In this document: positions 25,315 to 34,008 of the stretch, piece after piece
Position numbering within the stretch: the first letter of the stretch is position 1
How the letters are laid out: every line of letters starts with the position of its first letter
Assembly (NCBI RefSeq): GCF_002994615.1
Contig: NZ_PVNK01000126.1
Coordinates: 1 to 58,320 of the forward strand
DNA: 58,320 nucleotides
Direction: 5' to 3'
Source of the DNA: Enhygromyxa salina
GTDB taxonomy: Bacteria > Myxococcota_A > Polyangia > Nannocystales > Nannocystaceae
Position numbers and translations under genes: made by a program
Notes under the pieces: model-generated
Database searches by the model: none
Told to the model about the DNA's origin: nothing
Seen by the model: only the letters and a program-made list of their open reading frames with translations

Positions 25315-26541
25315 TCAGCTAGCAGAGAAGTAAAAGTCCAAAAAGTCCAGCAGGCAACGCGCGCTCGACTCCGCGGCGTAGTCTTGGTACTTGTCATCCT
25401 TGTTCGTGTCCCCGAAATCACAAACTGACTTCATGACGACGACCTTGGGGCTAGGCTCAGGGGCAATGTCGGCCGCTGCAAAAAGACCATATGCCTCCAT
25501 CTCGACACCGATAATTCGGTCATCGCGAGAGGCTAGCTTCTGCATGAATTCGGCACTGGCGATGACAGATGCCCCAGACGCCAATGGCCCCCGGCGAATG
25601 CGGGGGGGGCTCGTGGGCTTGTCACCCCTCCATTCGTCCCAAAATTCAATCAGTTTTTTCTCCTCATCCTTCTCGAATTCACCGAAAAGCGCAGCTAAAT
25701 CGGATGCGGCCCTGTGATAAGATGGTCGCGGCCGAAAGATGCTCTCGTTGTCGTCTAAAGAGGTGTGAATCTTTCCGCTGCCATAGTCCCAAGACTTAGT
25801 AGCGACAAGAATGTCTCCAAAACCACCCCCTGTCCCTGCGGCGATCCCGCACATGCAGAGTAGCCTAGGCCGATAGAGCATAGTGCACTTCATAGCAAGT
25901 GCTGCAGACATCGGCATTCCCATCTCCTGAGCAGACGTACAGATAACCTGACGAGATGTCGCCGATTTCAGTGTCGCTTTCCAGTACACGTTCTTCTCAT
26001 CGGTGCCCTGTATTCGCTCGATTGCTGGCGCAGTTCGGCGCAATGCCTCAAACTCAATGGACCGAACAGCTGTGATGATAACGGCGTCTGACATGTGCTG
26101 AGTTTGGTGGGGTGTTCGGTCTGTTCGAAATATGCGATTTACTGTGTTTTCGAGAGCTCCGACCCACTCCCCTCCTGCCATTGAATACTGTACGAGCAGC
26201 CATCCCCACTCGTGGAATGCCGCTACCTGCTCATCCTTGATGTTCTCATAACCCGTCAAGGCGATCACGTTCGCCGGGGTGTTGAATATTCGATCCCTTT
26301 GGATTTTGCGTGCAATGTCTAGGCCCGAATCCTTCTTAGGCGTGTCGCCGGCCCTGACAGGGAGGAGGAGGTCGAGAATGAGCAAATCATAGGCTGCATC
26401 CCTCATCATGTTGAGAGCGCTGGCGGCATCCGGGGCTCGTGCGATGTCAACCTTCTTGCCAGCGAGGCCCGCAACCACTCCGCGTATGCGGAGATACTTG
26501 GTTCGGTCATCCTCAACGATTAGTATGTTTTTGACAGTCAT
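25315..26541 (-). CDS. dtcC: Detocs effector: receiver domain fused to nucleoside phosphorylase (DtcC-like)
   Basis: The 408-residue protein starts with a receiver domain (ILIVEDDRT acidic pocket, phosphoacceptor D57 in LLILDLLLP). After a linker near residue 145 comes a PNP/UDP phosphorylase-family domain. Its motifs are VIITAVRSIEFEALRR, CGIAAGTGGGFGDILVA, GPLASGASVIAS, IGVEMEAYGLF and KSVCDFGDTNKDD...YAAESSARCLLDFL, with the likely catalytic Asp in CDFGD. In the described Detocs systems this effector destroys ATP on phage infection by splitting adenine from the ribose triphosphate. Its start overlaps the dtcB stop by four bases. GC is far below that of the surroundings. Assignment rests on architecture and order, not on a database search. 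Confidence 0.85.
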   Translation of the reverse strand: MTVKNILIVEDDRTKYLRIRGVVAGLAGKKVDIARAPDAASALNMMRDAAYDLLILDLLLPVRAGDTPKKDSGLDIARKIQRDRIFNTPANVIALTGYENIKDEQVAAFHEWGWLLVQYSMAGGEWVGALENTVNRIFRTDRTPHQTQHMSDAVIITAVRSIEFEALRRTAPAIERIQGTDEKNVYWKATLKSATSRQVICTSAQEMGMPMSAALAMKCTMLYRPRLLCMCGIAAGTGGGFGDILVATKSWDYGSGKIHTSLDDNESIFRPRPSYHRAASDLAALFGEFEKDEEKKLIEFWDEWRGDKPTSPPRIRRGPLASGASVIASAEFMQKLASRDDRIIGVEMEAYGLFAAADIAPEPSPKVVVMKSVCDFGDTNKDDKYQDYAAESSARCLLDFLDFYFSAS

Positions 26542-26996
26542 TGTTCTTCAACCTTTGCTATGAGCACCCTCGTCAACTGTTTTTTCCAGTCGGTGCGTGA
26601 TGCGCTGTAGTAAATCATGCCGCAAAAGATGTCGGTGAACGTCTTTCTGAGTTCTCGGGCAAGTTCGTCGCGCTTCAGGACTTTTCGGCCTTGGCCAAAG
26701 GTGTCGAACTGAGTCACGACAACAATAGGAACTGAAATCGATTTTCGCTTCACCTCACGAAGTATGTCTCGCCCAGCGAAAGGTCGCTGTCGACCACCTT
26801 CGGCACTGGTTTTTGCCTCGTAGTTGGGCATCGTCATGTCAAGAATGCACAAGTCGTACTTGTCGGCCAAGATGGCTTTTAGGCCAGATTGATAGGATGA
26901 GGCTTCGACGATCTCGGCGCTTCTCATGGTCTCGCGCACATGACTGGCCAACTGCTTGAGTTTGTTCGGATCGTCCTCAATTATTAGTATTGTCAT
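26538..26996 (-). CDS. dtcB: Stand-alone receiver protein (DtcB-like)
   Basis: The 152-residue protein is a single receiver domain. It has the acidic residues E7-D8-D9 (LIIEDDP), the phosphoacceptor D53 in CILDMTMP, and the conserved VVVTQFDTF strand. No output domain follows. In Detocs the lone receiver acts as a phosphate sink that damps accidental signalling from the kinase. The gene overlaps dtcA by 20 bp and dtcC by 4 bp, so the three are translationally coupled. Low GC is shared with both neighbours. Confidence 0.85.
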   Translation of the reverse strand: MTILIIEDDPNKLKQLASHVRETMRSAEIVEASSYQSGLKAILADKYDLCILDMTMPNYEAKTSAEGGRQRPFAGRDILREVKRKSISVPIVVVTQFDTFGQGRKVLKRDELARELRKTFTDIFCGMIYYSASRTDWKKQLTRVLIAKVEEQ

Positions 26997-29900
26997 GGGT
27001 GTGGCCCAGTATCGCGTTGTGGAGCGAGATTTCTACGGAGACTACACGGGGGGCTTCAAGGGTAACGTCGACACTGTAACTGTCACCTAATCCGAGGTCA
27101 TGTCGGAGGATTCGGCCTAGCTTGTAGAATCCGGAACCGCCTTCGCGCCGAATTAGATCCGTCGCTCCCTGTAATTTTGCACGGTCTGCGAGGACATTGA
27201 TGGACTTAGAAAGAGAGTTTGCGCGTTCCTCAGACACGCCGTTGCGCACCCTTACAGCTGACCACCCTGGCGCTCTGTTTTCGGTGTGTACCTCCAGCAG
27301 GCTCCCGTCGCCATGCTGAATGGCGTTGTCAACGATAATCGAGATTGCATGGTACAGATTTGAGGAGTGGTGTCCAGAAATCATGATGTTCTCAGCATTG
27401 AGAACTAGTGTCGGATCAAGCCGTTCTGCTCGGCGCATCGAATTTATGCAGGCCTGAACCACGACATCGAGACTCACAATTCCTTGTCGACTATTCTGGA
27501 TAGGTACCTCGAGCCAAGAGGCAATCGTCTCAAGTTCTGGTCGTAGCCCAGCCCGACAGTTTTCGATCGAGGCTAGCATATCCCTAACTATGGGTGTTGG
27601 AAAAGAGTCGATCGCTGACCTGAGTTCCTCAAGCACATCCTCGAGGCGACGATGGATCTCATGTCGTAGTGAGTCCGCAATCCTCGTGCAACTGCGTCCA
27701 ACTTTCGACCAGAAGATCCTGACACCTTCATCGTACACGGTTTCCTGGCTGATTGCCGTGGGGTTGCTAAGGAGAAAATCAAAGAGTTGCTGGGTTTCGT
27801 CGGGCAAGACACTAGCAGCGAACTTTCCCAGAGGTTTGACCTTCCGATTGATGTGAAACCACTCGTCGCGGAGTTCCGTGATAACGCTGTCGACATCCGA
27901 GGATAACTGCTGGAGCGCCTCCATGACCATCTGAACATCTTCGGGGCTGAGAAAAGATGCGATTCGTTCCCGCCAATAGATGTTCTCTGCATACTGCGCA
28001 CTGTCTTCTTTTGTACTGTTTCCACGCATCGTGATTAGTGAGAATTTCTCAAAGAAACCTCGAAGTTGGCCCTCAAGCGTTCCGTGACGTATTCGTATGC
28101 TGAGGTTCGAGTCGAGTCCATGTTGTTCACTCCAGACTAACTGATCGAAGAGGCGCCCCAAAAAGAAGGAGACAAAATGTCGCAAAAGGTCATGTAGGAT
28201 CGCACTGTCGATGGGGTCCGAGGCGAGTACCAGTTTTGAGTACAGCGTAATGTGGCTCAGTGCTTGCTCGAGTGCTTCCGGTAGTTGCGCCCTCACCCCT
28301 TCCGTGTTGACATGGATTTTAGAACTTCCGGCTTCGCGGATGGTCTGACGGACAAGCCGTTCGCGAATGATTTCCGAGATCTCGGCATCCATCTTGTTTG
28401 CAAGGTCAGAGTCACCGTGTGCCGCCAGGAAGCGGCATATCGAGATCCTCTCATCCTCAATTTGAGAGAGGCTCTCGAATACGTACGAGGAGTCCATGAT
28501 GTCCTTTGTGCATACATCGCGTAAGAAAAGTATGACGGCGTGGTCTAATCGCTTTGCGGCGGAGAGACGGTTTGCGAGTTCAGAGGGGCGGCTGCAGTCT
28601 TGGGACTCAAGAAACTCGTCGTACGCAACGTATGTAGTGTAGGGTTCTTCTGTTTCCGAGACCTGGTTGGCAATATTGACTGCGACGGGCCATTCAGCTA
28701 TTGATTCGAGCCCGTCTGGTGGGCCATGAAATCGTACGCGGTGGGCAAGTGCGGCGATCGGTCGCAGGTCGCAGCCGACAAGGAATGCGGGGTTTGTCGC
28801 GTACGCTCGCGAAATAGCAACCGCGCAGTTTTTCCAGTCATTCGTATGTGCGAGCAGTTCGATCATCTGGGCAAATGCATCTGCACGGTCAACTATGCAC
28901 GGTGCCTCATTGATCGTTCGCTGAAACTCGGAAATCGCGGCATCTGCCTTGCCCTGGGCTGAGAGTTGACGAGCGTAGATGAGGCTAGCGCTTCCTGCCG
29001 CCCGTTCAGGGGAAAGTGGCGGCGGGGGGGGCTCGCGTGTTGGTAGCGAGAGCAGCATCTCACAGAGAGATGCACATTCGAGGTCGCCGTTGTGGTCAGT
29101 CTGATACCTGGCAATCCGATATGCTGGAGAAACCACCCACTGTTCAGGATCCATGGATTTTCCAAAGTCCAGATTGCAGTATGTGAGAGACCAATCGAGG
29201 AAGAGAGGTGTTGCGGAGATATCGTCGGGTTTCCGGGCGAAGAACTCGAAAGTGTCACGGAAAGCCTCGTGTAGTAAGGATCCTGGCGGGCCAAAGTCAA
29301 TTTGGTCTAGATCGTCGTATGTATGGAGTGCTGCTCTCGCTGCGAGGTGGATGGCAAATCCGTTGCGAGGGTCGGAGAGCGCGGCTTCTTTGCACAGCGC
29401 GAAGCTTTCGGCGAATTTATGGTGGGCATAGTTGGAACACGCATCGCTGAGTTTAGAGTCGATGTTGTCAAGTGACTTGGGGGGCGGGGACCAAGACCTC
29501 GAGATGCGAATGTTTTCTAGCCAGGGGACATCGAACGCTTCTGCCAGTTTCTTGGCGGTGCTGGCAAACTGCGGATGGATTTCCGACGCTCGGTCATGCA
29601 GGGCCAGTTGCTCAACTGTGGCACGGAGGGTCTGGAAGATGTCAATAATTGGGAGTGAAGACTCATAATTGAGGTATTCTGCGAGTTCGTCCTTGGAGGA
29701 AGTTCCGAGAAGTGATGGCGCAACACGGAACCACCACGCGCTGCTCGCGGCGAATGCTTCGGGGCTTGGTGGCCCCGCTTTGCCCGGGGTTTCTACCATC
29801 ATGCGGTAGAACGCTGATGCGGATGTCTCTCGTTGTGCGCGAATTGCAATTGCCGAGGTGACCAGTGTGGCGTATTTATTTCCACTGGCTTGTTTCATGA

Positions 29901-30396
29901 TGTCGCCGAGTTCTTCGGGGGCGCAGTTCCCTTGAGTTCCGCGCAGTAGTAACTCGGCTTCGATTGCCCATAAACTGGTTCCGTAGATGGTTGATATATT
30001 GTCGAGTATGAGATGGGCTTCCTGGAGTTCACCCAGAAGAAGAGACTTTTCAAACTGCCGCTGCTGGCTCATGAAGCCACGTAGTCGTGCGGAGAATGCG
30101 AGGCACATCTCAGATGCCCAAGTGAGCTCCGAAGCTAGGTCCGGTTCATCATGCAAGGGGGGCGAGCCAAAGTCCTGACAGGTGTTCGGGAATGGGGAAG
30201 GATGCAGCTGCTCGGGCTTCCTTACGAGTCGAAGAAACTGTTCGCTGAGTGTCCGGTTTTTTCGCAACGGGCCGTGTCCAAAGCAAGCTTGGTGCTGACC
30301 GGAGTTGGCGAAGCGCGCATACTGCCGTGCCAGGTTGGTGGTAGCGACTTTGCGTGCGCGTTTAGGTTTTGTGCGCCTCTTTTTCTTCGTTGACAT
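26977..30396 (-). CDS. dtcA: Detocs sensor histidine kinase with long helical-repeat N-terminus (DtcA-like)
   Basis: The 1,139-residue protein has a basic N-terminus (MSTKKKRRTKPKRARK) and a long TPR-like alpha-helical region through roughly residue 700. A conserved IRIRHGTLEGQLRGFFEKF segment follows near residue 750. The kinase part is at the C-terminus, with a dimerisation/phosphoacceptor-like helix (SLRHEIHRRLEDVLEELRSA), an N-box (AISIIVDNAIQHGDGS) and GSGFYKLGRILRHDLGLG in the ATP lid. No transmembrane segments are seen. The helical half would sense infection inside the cell. It is the first gene of the operon, and its upstream region to 30756 holds no other gene. Confidence 0.8.
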   Translation of the reverse strand: MSTKKKRRTKPKRARKVATTNLARQYARFANSGQHQACFGHGPLRKNRTLSEQFLRLVRKPEQLHPSPFPNTCQDFGSPPLHDEPDLASELTWASEMCLAFSARLRGFMSQQRQFEKSLLLGELQEAHLILDNISTIYGTSLWAIEAELLLRGTQGNCAPEELGDIMKQASGNKYATLVTSAIAIRAQRETSASAFYRMMVETPGKAGPPSPEAFAASSAWWFRVAPSLLGTSSKDELAEYLNYESSLPIIDIFQTLRATVEQLALHDRASEIHPQFASTAKKLAEAFDVPWLENIRISRSWSPPPKSLDNIDSKLSDACSNYAHHKFAESFALCKEAALSDPRNGFAIHLAARAALHTYDDLDQIDFGPPGSLLHEAFRDTFEFFARKPDDISATPLFLDWSLTYCNLDFGKSMDPEQWVVSPAYRIARYQTDHNGDLECASLCEMLLSLPTREPPPPPLSPERAAGSASLIYARQLSAQGKADAAISEFQRTINEAPCIVDRADAFAQMIELLAHTNDWKNCAVAISRAYATNPAFLVGCDLRPIAALAHRVRFHGPPDGLESIAEWPVAVNIANQVSETEEPYTTYVAYDEFLESQDCSRPSELANRLSAAKRLDHAVILFLRDVCTKDIMDSSYVFESLSQIEDERISICRFLAAHGDSDLANKMDAEISEIIRERLVRQTIREAGSSKIHVNTEGVRAQLPEALEQALSHITLYSKLVLASDPIDSAILHDLLRHFVSFFLGRLFDQLVWSEQHGLDSNLSIRIRHGTLEGQLRGFFEKFSLITMRGNSTKEDSAQYAENIYWRERIASFLSPEDVQMVMEALQQLSSDVDSVITELRDEWFHINRKVKPLGKFAASVLPDETQQLFDFLLSNPTAISQETVYDEGVRIFWSKVGRSCTRIADSLRHEIHRRLEDVLEELRSAIDSFPTPIVRDMLASIENCRAGLRPELETIASWLEVPIQNSRQGIVSLDVVVQACINSMRRAERLDPTLVLNAENIMISGHHSSNLYHAISIIVDNAIQHGDGSLLEVHTENRAPGWSAVRVRNGVSEERANSLSKSINVLADRAKLQGATDLIRREGGSGFYKLGRILRHDLGLGDSYSVDVTLEAPRVVSVEISLHNAILGHTHDNTNN

Positions 30397-30756
30397 GGCT
30401 AGCTTTGCTCATACGAAGGGCTCGTTGACACTCATAGCTGCTTAGCTACTTCGTGGCTGCGGTGCACCCCCCTCTTGCCGACGATGAGATGAGCTGTTGT
30501 TCGCCTAGAACAGGGCAAAGGTCAACCGGCGGAGAACGAGGAGGGACGAACCTGGCTGTGGGGTCATTAAACAGTGTTCGGGGTGATGCGGTATCGGCGC
30601 ACGGTGTGGCTTGAGCAAAGAGCGCCCCGGCGTGGCGCCAACACCAGGAGCGGCCGCCAGCAGGGGGCTGACCTGCCCATGGGTGCACTGAACAAAACTC
30701 TAGACCAGGGGTCTTCCTCTCCCATTGGGCGCTCGCCGACGCGGCCCTTTACGCCC
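30397..30756. other. Intergenic region upstream of the Detocs operon
   Basis: No convincing gene is present. The Detocs promoter should lie just upstream of 30396 on the minus strand, but I cannot identify firm -10/-35 boxes. Composition changes from moderate to high GC near 30700, which probably marks the junction to the sigma-factor remnant. Confidence 0.5.
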
Positions 30757-31059
30757 TGCCTGTTCACGATCGCCCGCAACGCGGCCACGCGACGCGGGTC
30801 CAAGCTGGTCCTCGATGAGCGCGTTTGCGAGCGGCCCCCGGCCAGCAGCTCGAAGACCGCGGCCACGCGCCTCGAGCAGCGCGCCGAGATCGAGCGCGTG
30901 CTGGCGGTGCTGTCGAGCCGCGGTCGGACCGTGCTCTTGCTCAGCGCCGAAGGCTTCAAGCCGCGAGAGATCGCAACCACCGTCGGCTCGAGCCCCAACG
31001 CGATCCGAACCCGGCTGTGTCGCGCACGGACGACGATCCGCGCGCAACGAGCCGCGTGA
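30757..31059 (+). pseudogene. 3' fragment of an ECF-type sigma-70 factor
   Basis: The frame reads LFTIARNAATRRGSKLVLDE, the end of region 2. A linker and a full region 4 follow (RAEIERVLAVLSSRGRTVLL, then LLSAEGFKPREIATTVGSS and NAIRTRLCRARTTIRAQ), ending with a stop at 31057-31059. The core-binding and -10-binding part of region 2 is missing. Upstream sequence in the same frame is not sigma-like. An upstream stretch in another frame (HWALADAALYAL) may be a frameshifted piece of it. High GC and proximity to the direct repeat mark this as a carried-in chromosomal fragment. Confidence 0.65.
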
Positions 31060-31062
31060 CTC

Positions 31063-33273
31063 TCACGTCCACACCATCGTGTCGCGGTTCCAGATCCGCC
31101 ACTCCCCGTCGAAGTCGCGGTAGAGCTCGCGCTCGCCGGCGTTGACGCGGAAGCGCTCGACGCTGAAGGCCCCGAGCAGCGAGCTGAGGTTGCCGCTTTG
31201 GTCGGTGAGCAGGCGTTCGCGCGGGAGCTGGTGGTAGCTGGCGTCGAGGGTCGCGCCGTCGAGCTCGACGATCACGTAGCCGTGCAGATCGCTCTGGGCG
31301 TAGCCGAGGTGGGGGTTGGTCTGGAGCGAGGCCGATCCGAGCAGGCTGTCGAGGGCCTCGACGAGCAGCGCGGCCTCGGCGAAGTTGGCCAGCGCGGGGT
31401 TGGTCGAGACGTTGACCTCGAGGATCTCCTTGAAGCTCGAGCTCGTGACCGAGCTGGTCACGAACTCGACGATCCGCTGCTCGGTGTCGCCGAACGCGAA
31501 GGGCGTGCCCGCGTAAAAGCCGTGGATGTCGCCGGTGATCGCGACCAGGTTGTCGACGCCCGCGAGCGCGCTCAGGACCGTGTCGCGGCGGTTGCGGTGG
31601 CCGTCCCACAGGTCGAGGCTCAGGTAGTAGAGGTTGTCGAAGGGCGCGGGCGCGAGGTCGCGGACGTCGACGGCGATCTGACCGAGGAGGAACTCGTTGC
31701 CCCAGACCTTCCACGTCCGGTCCGAGCCGCCGAGGGTGCTGATCAGCCACGCCTCTTGGTCCGCGCCGAGGACCTCCTCGACCTTCGGATCTTGCTCGTA
31801 GCGCAGCCGGGTCCAGAGGTCGTAGGGCGGCTTGTTGACCAGCAAGCGGGCGCCAAAGCTGCCGTAGAAGCCGGTCTTGCCCATGCTCGCGTAGGACACG
31901 CCGCGCGGCATCGCCATGAGCTCGGCCTCGCTCAGCGGGGTCAGGGTCATGCCCTCGGGATCGATCGTCGCGATCAGATCGTTGACGGCGAGGGCGTCGA
32001 GCTTGCCGGTGATCCAGGCCGGGTCGTAGCCGACGTCGCCGGCCGCGGCGACCAGCGCGTCGCGGAGGCTGCCGTCGTCCCACGCGTCGATGTCGAGGTA
32101 GGGCCGGGTATAGCTGGGGAGCTCGCCGAGCTCGGCCATGACCGTGGACTCCTCGACGACGATCGTGGCCGGGAACGCGTCTTCGCGGATCGGGTGGTCG
32201 CTGCGCCAGGTCCGCTCGTCGGTCATCGCGAGGTGCAGGTGCTGGCCGTAGACGAAGTCGCGGTAGATGATCAGATCACCGGGGAAGGCCGCGCCCGGGT
32301 CGTACACGAAGTCCGGATCGTCGGCGTAGTCGACGGGCATGTACTCGAACCACGCCTGGTTCGCGGCCTTGCGCCGATCGACGTCGGCCTCGTCGACCTC
32401 GCCGCCGAAGTAGGTCGAGGTCGCGCCGTGGCAGTCGTTCGAGTACTCGTGGTCGTCCCAGGTCGCGATCATCGGCGCGCGCTCGTGGACTTTTTGGAGC
32501 CCGCGATCGCTGCGGTAGGTCCGGTAGAGCTGGCGGTAATTGTCGAGCGAGGCGGCCGCGTAGTACTGGCTCGGCTCGCCCTCGTTGAACACGATCGCGC
32601 CGTCGAGATCGTCGAAGGTGATCGTCCGGCCCTCGATCGGGGCCTGAAAGTCGGGGTCGCCCGTGGTCTCGTAGATGTAGTCGCCAAGGTGGACGACGAA
32701 GTCGAGCTCCTCCTCGGCGAGGGCGTGGCAGACGTTGTACCAGCGCGAGTAGTCCTGGCATGAGAGCACCGCGAAGCGGACGCCGACGTCGGCCGTCGGC
32801 TCGGGCGCGGACTTGGCCCGGCCGATGCGGCTGCCGTAGTAGGTCTCGCCCTTGGCGTAGACGAAGCGGTAGTAGATGTACTCGCCCGGGGGCAGATCGC
32901 TGAGCCGGACCTTGACGCAGTGATCGTAGGTCGCGCTCGCGGTCACGGTCCCGAGCTCGACCGTGGGGTCGCTGAACTCGGGATCGAGAGACAGCTCGAG
33001 CTCGAGCTCGAGGTCCTCGCCGGGCAGCTCGGGATCTTCGACGCGGGTCCACAAGATCACGCTCTGTGGCCGCGGGTCGCCGGACGCGACCGACTGCGGG
33101 AAGAACTCGAAGCCGTCGACGACCTCGCGGGGCTCGCCGCCGGTCTCGGTCCCGCCGGAGGTGCCCGCCTCGCCGCCGTCTTCGCCCTCGCTGCTCTTGC
33201 AGCCTGCGAGGAGGCCGGCGGCGGAGATCAGCGTCGCGCGGAGGAAGTCTCGACGGGTCTCGAGCGTGGTCAT
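31063..33273 (-). CDS. PhoD-type alkaline phosphatase/phosphodiesterase (complete copy)
   Basis: From the ATG at 33273 the protein is 736 residues. It has a Tat-like signal (ETRRDFLRATLISAAG) running into a lipobox (LLAGC). A PhoD N-terminal beta domain follows (residues about 50-160), then the metallophosphatase domain with LSCQDYSRWYNV (170s), HLGDYIYE (195-202), WDDHEYSND (272-280) and GDIHGFYAG near 590. PhoD enzymes hydrolyse phosphodiesters and monoesters with Ca/Fe and are exported folded by Tat. The 3' end is altered: it ends VWT directly against the island, while the left copy keeps the native tail. A longer frame upstream of 33273 has no signal and is discounted. Confidence 0.9.
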   Translation of the reverse strand: MTTLETRRDFLRATLISAAGLLAGCKSSEGEDGGEAGTSGGTETGGEPREVVDGFEFFPQSVASGDPRPQSVILWTRVEDPELPGEDLELELELSLDPEFSDPTVELGTVTASATYDHCVKVRLSDLPPGEYIYYRFVYAKGETYYGSRIGRAKSAPEPTADVGVRFAVLSCQDYSRWYNVCHALAEEELDFVVHLGDYIYETTGDPDFQAPIEGRTITFDDLDGAIVFNEGEPSQYYAAASLDNYRQLYRTYRSDRGLQKVHERAPMIATWDDHEYSNDCHGATSTYFGGEVDEADVDRRKAANQAWFEYMPVDYADDPDFVYDPGAAFPGDLIIYRDFVYGQHLHLAMTDERTWRSDHPIREDAFPATIVVEESTVMAELGELPSYTRPYLDIDAWDDGSLRDALVAAAGDVGYDPAWITGKLDALAVNDLIATIDPEGMTLTPLSEAELMAMPRGVSYASMGKTGFYGSFGARLLVNKPPYDLWTRLRYEQDPKVEEVLGADQEAWLISTLGGSDRTWKVWGNEFLLGQIAVDVRDLAPAPFDNLYYLSLDLWDGHRNRRDTVLSALAGVDNLVAITGDIHGFYAGTPFAFGDTEQRIVEFVTSSVTSSSFKEILEVNVSTNPALANFAEAALLVEALDSLLGSASLQTNPHLGYAQSDLHGYVIVELDGATLDASYHQLPRERLLTDQSGNLSSLLGAFSVERFRVNAGERELYRDFDGEWRIWNRDTMVWT
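31066..32133. repeat. 1,068-bp direct repeat, right copy
   Basis: This is the copy within the complete phosphatase gene and the partner of 24162-25229. It begins at the sixth base after the sigma remnant stop and covers codons 381 to the end of the phosphatase. Confidence 0.93.
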
Positions 33274-33409
33274 GGCCCCATGCAATCCGAGTCCGGGCGC
33301 TTGCGCAAGTGCGCGGTGGTCGAGGCCCCAGCGTAGCGACCGCGCCCTGGCGTCGGCGGCAGGGGGGCCGCCTGCGCCGCCCACGACCCCGAGCTCGTAG
33401 TTCTCGAGC

Positions 33410-33958
33410 TCAGACTCGGGCCCAGACCGCGGCGTCGCGCTCGTAGAAGCACACCTTGCAGTTCCCCGCGCGCTCGATCCCCGTGATGTGGGCCTTGCCC
33501 TCTTCATCGAGGGTGCTGGTCTCGGTCGTGCCGTCGGGCAGCTTGATGCGGAAGGGCTCGCCGGGCACGGGGTTCCCGTCCGCGTCGACCAGCTCGATCA
33601 TCACACCGTGGACCTCGACGATCTCGTTTGCGACGGGCTCGGGCGGGGTGAGCTCGATCGGCTCGGGGATCTTGCCGCTCGGGCGGTGGACCTGGGCTTC
33701 GAGCCGTCGAACCTCGATGTGCCCGCTGGCGACCAGCTCGGCGAGGGGGTCACGTAGATCTTTGTTCCAGCCCAAGCTGCGCCGGCCAGTCGCCGTTACC
33801 AGGCTCCGGAGCTTGTGTAGCTGCCCTGCGTGGAGCCGTTGAACGAGCCGGACGCCGTCGCGGGGACGCAGCGGCTGGCCAGCCTCAGCCCGGGCCGTGC
33901 GGCCAGCGGCGAAGCTGTACTCCTCGAGCCCGAGCTCGACGCGGACGCTCCTCGTCAC
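33410..33958 (-). CDS. Ig-like/carboxypeptidase-regulatory protein of a secretion-effector module
   Basis: The 182-residue protein starts at a GTG (33958) that faces the DcrB-like gene 50 bp away. The N-terminal half is Arg-rich and helical (QRLHAGQLHKLRSLVTATGRR). The C-terminal half (IELVDADGNPVPGEPFRIKL, TLDEEGKAHITGIERAGNCKV) has the pattern of small beta-sandwich domains often found next to VgrG, LysM and peptidoglycan-binding proteins in type VI gene sets. Direct function is unknown. Its placement suggests a spike- or effector-associated protein. Confidence 0.6.
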   Translation of the reverse strand: MTRSVRVELGLEEYSFAAGRTARAEAGQPLRPRDGVRLVQRLHAGQLHKLRSLVTATGRRSLGWNKDLRDPLAELVASGHIEVRRLEAQVHRPSGKIPEPIELTPPEPVANEIVEVHGVMIELVDADGNPVPGEPFRIKLPDGTTETSTLDEEGKAHITGIERAGNCKVCFYERDAAVWARV

Positions 33959-34008
33959 GCGAGTCAGCGTATCAGATGGCGTGCGCTACGGTGTAGAATG
34001 AAGTGGCC

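Noticed and set aside
30574..30756. N-terminal extension of the sigma-like frame
   Set aside because: The residues before LFTIARN are not sigma-like and lie across the composition change, so they are probably non-coding.
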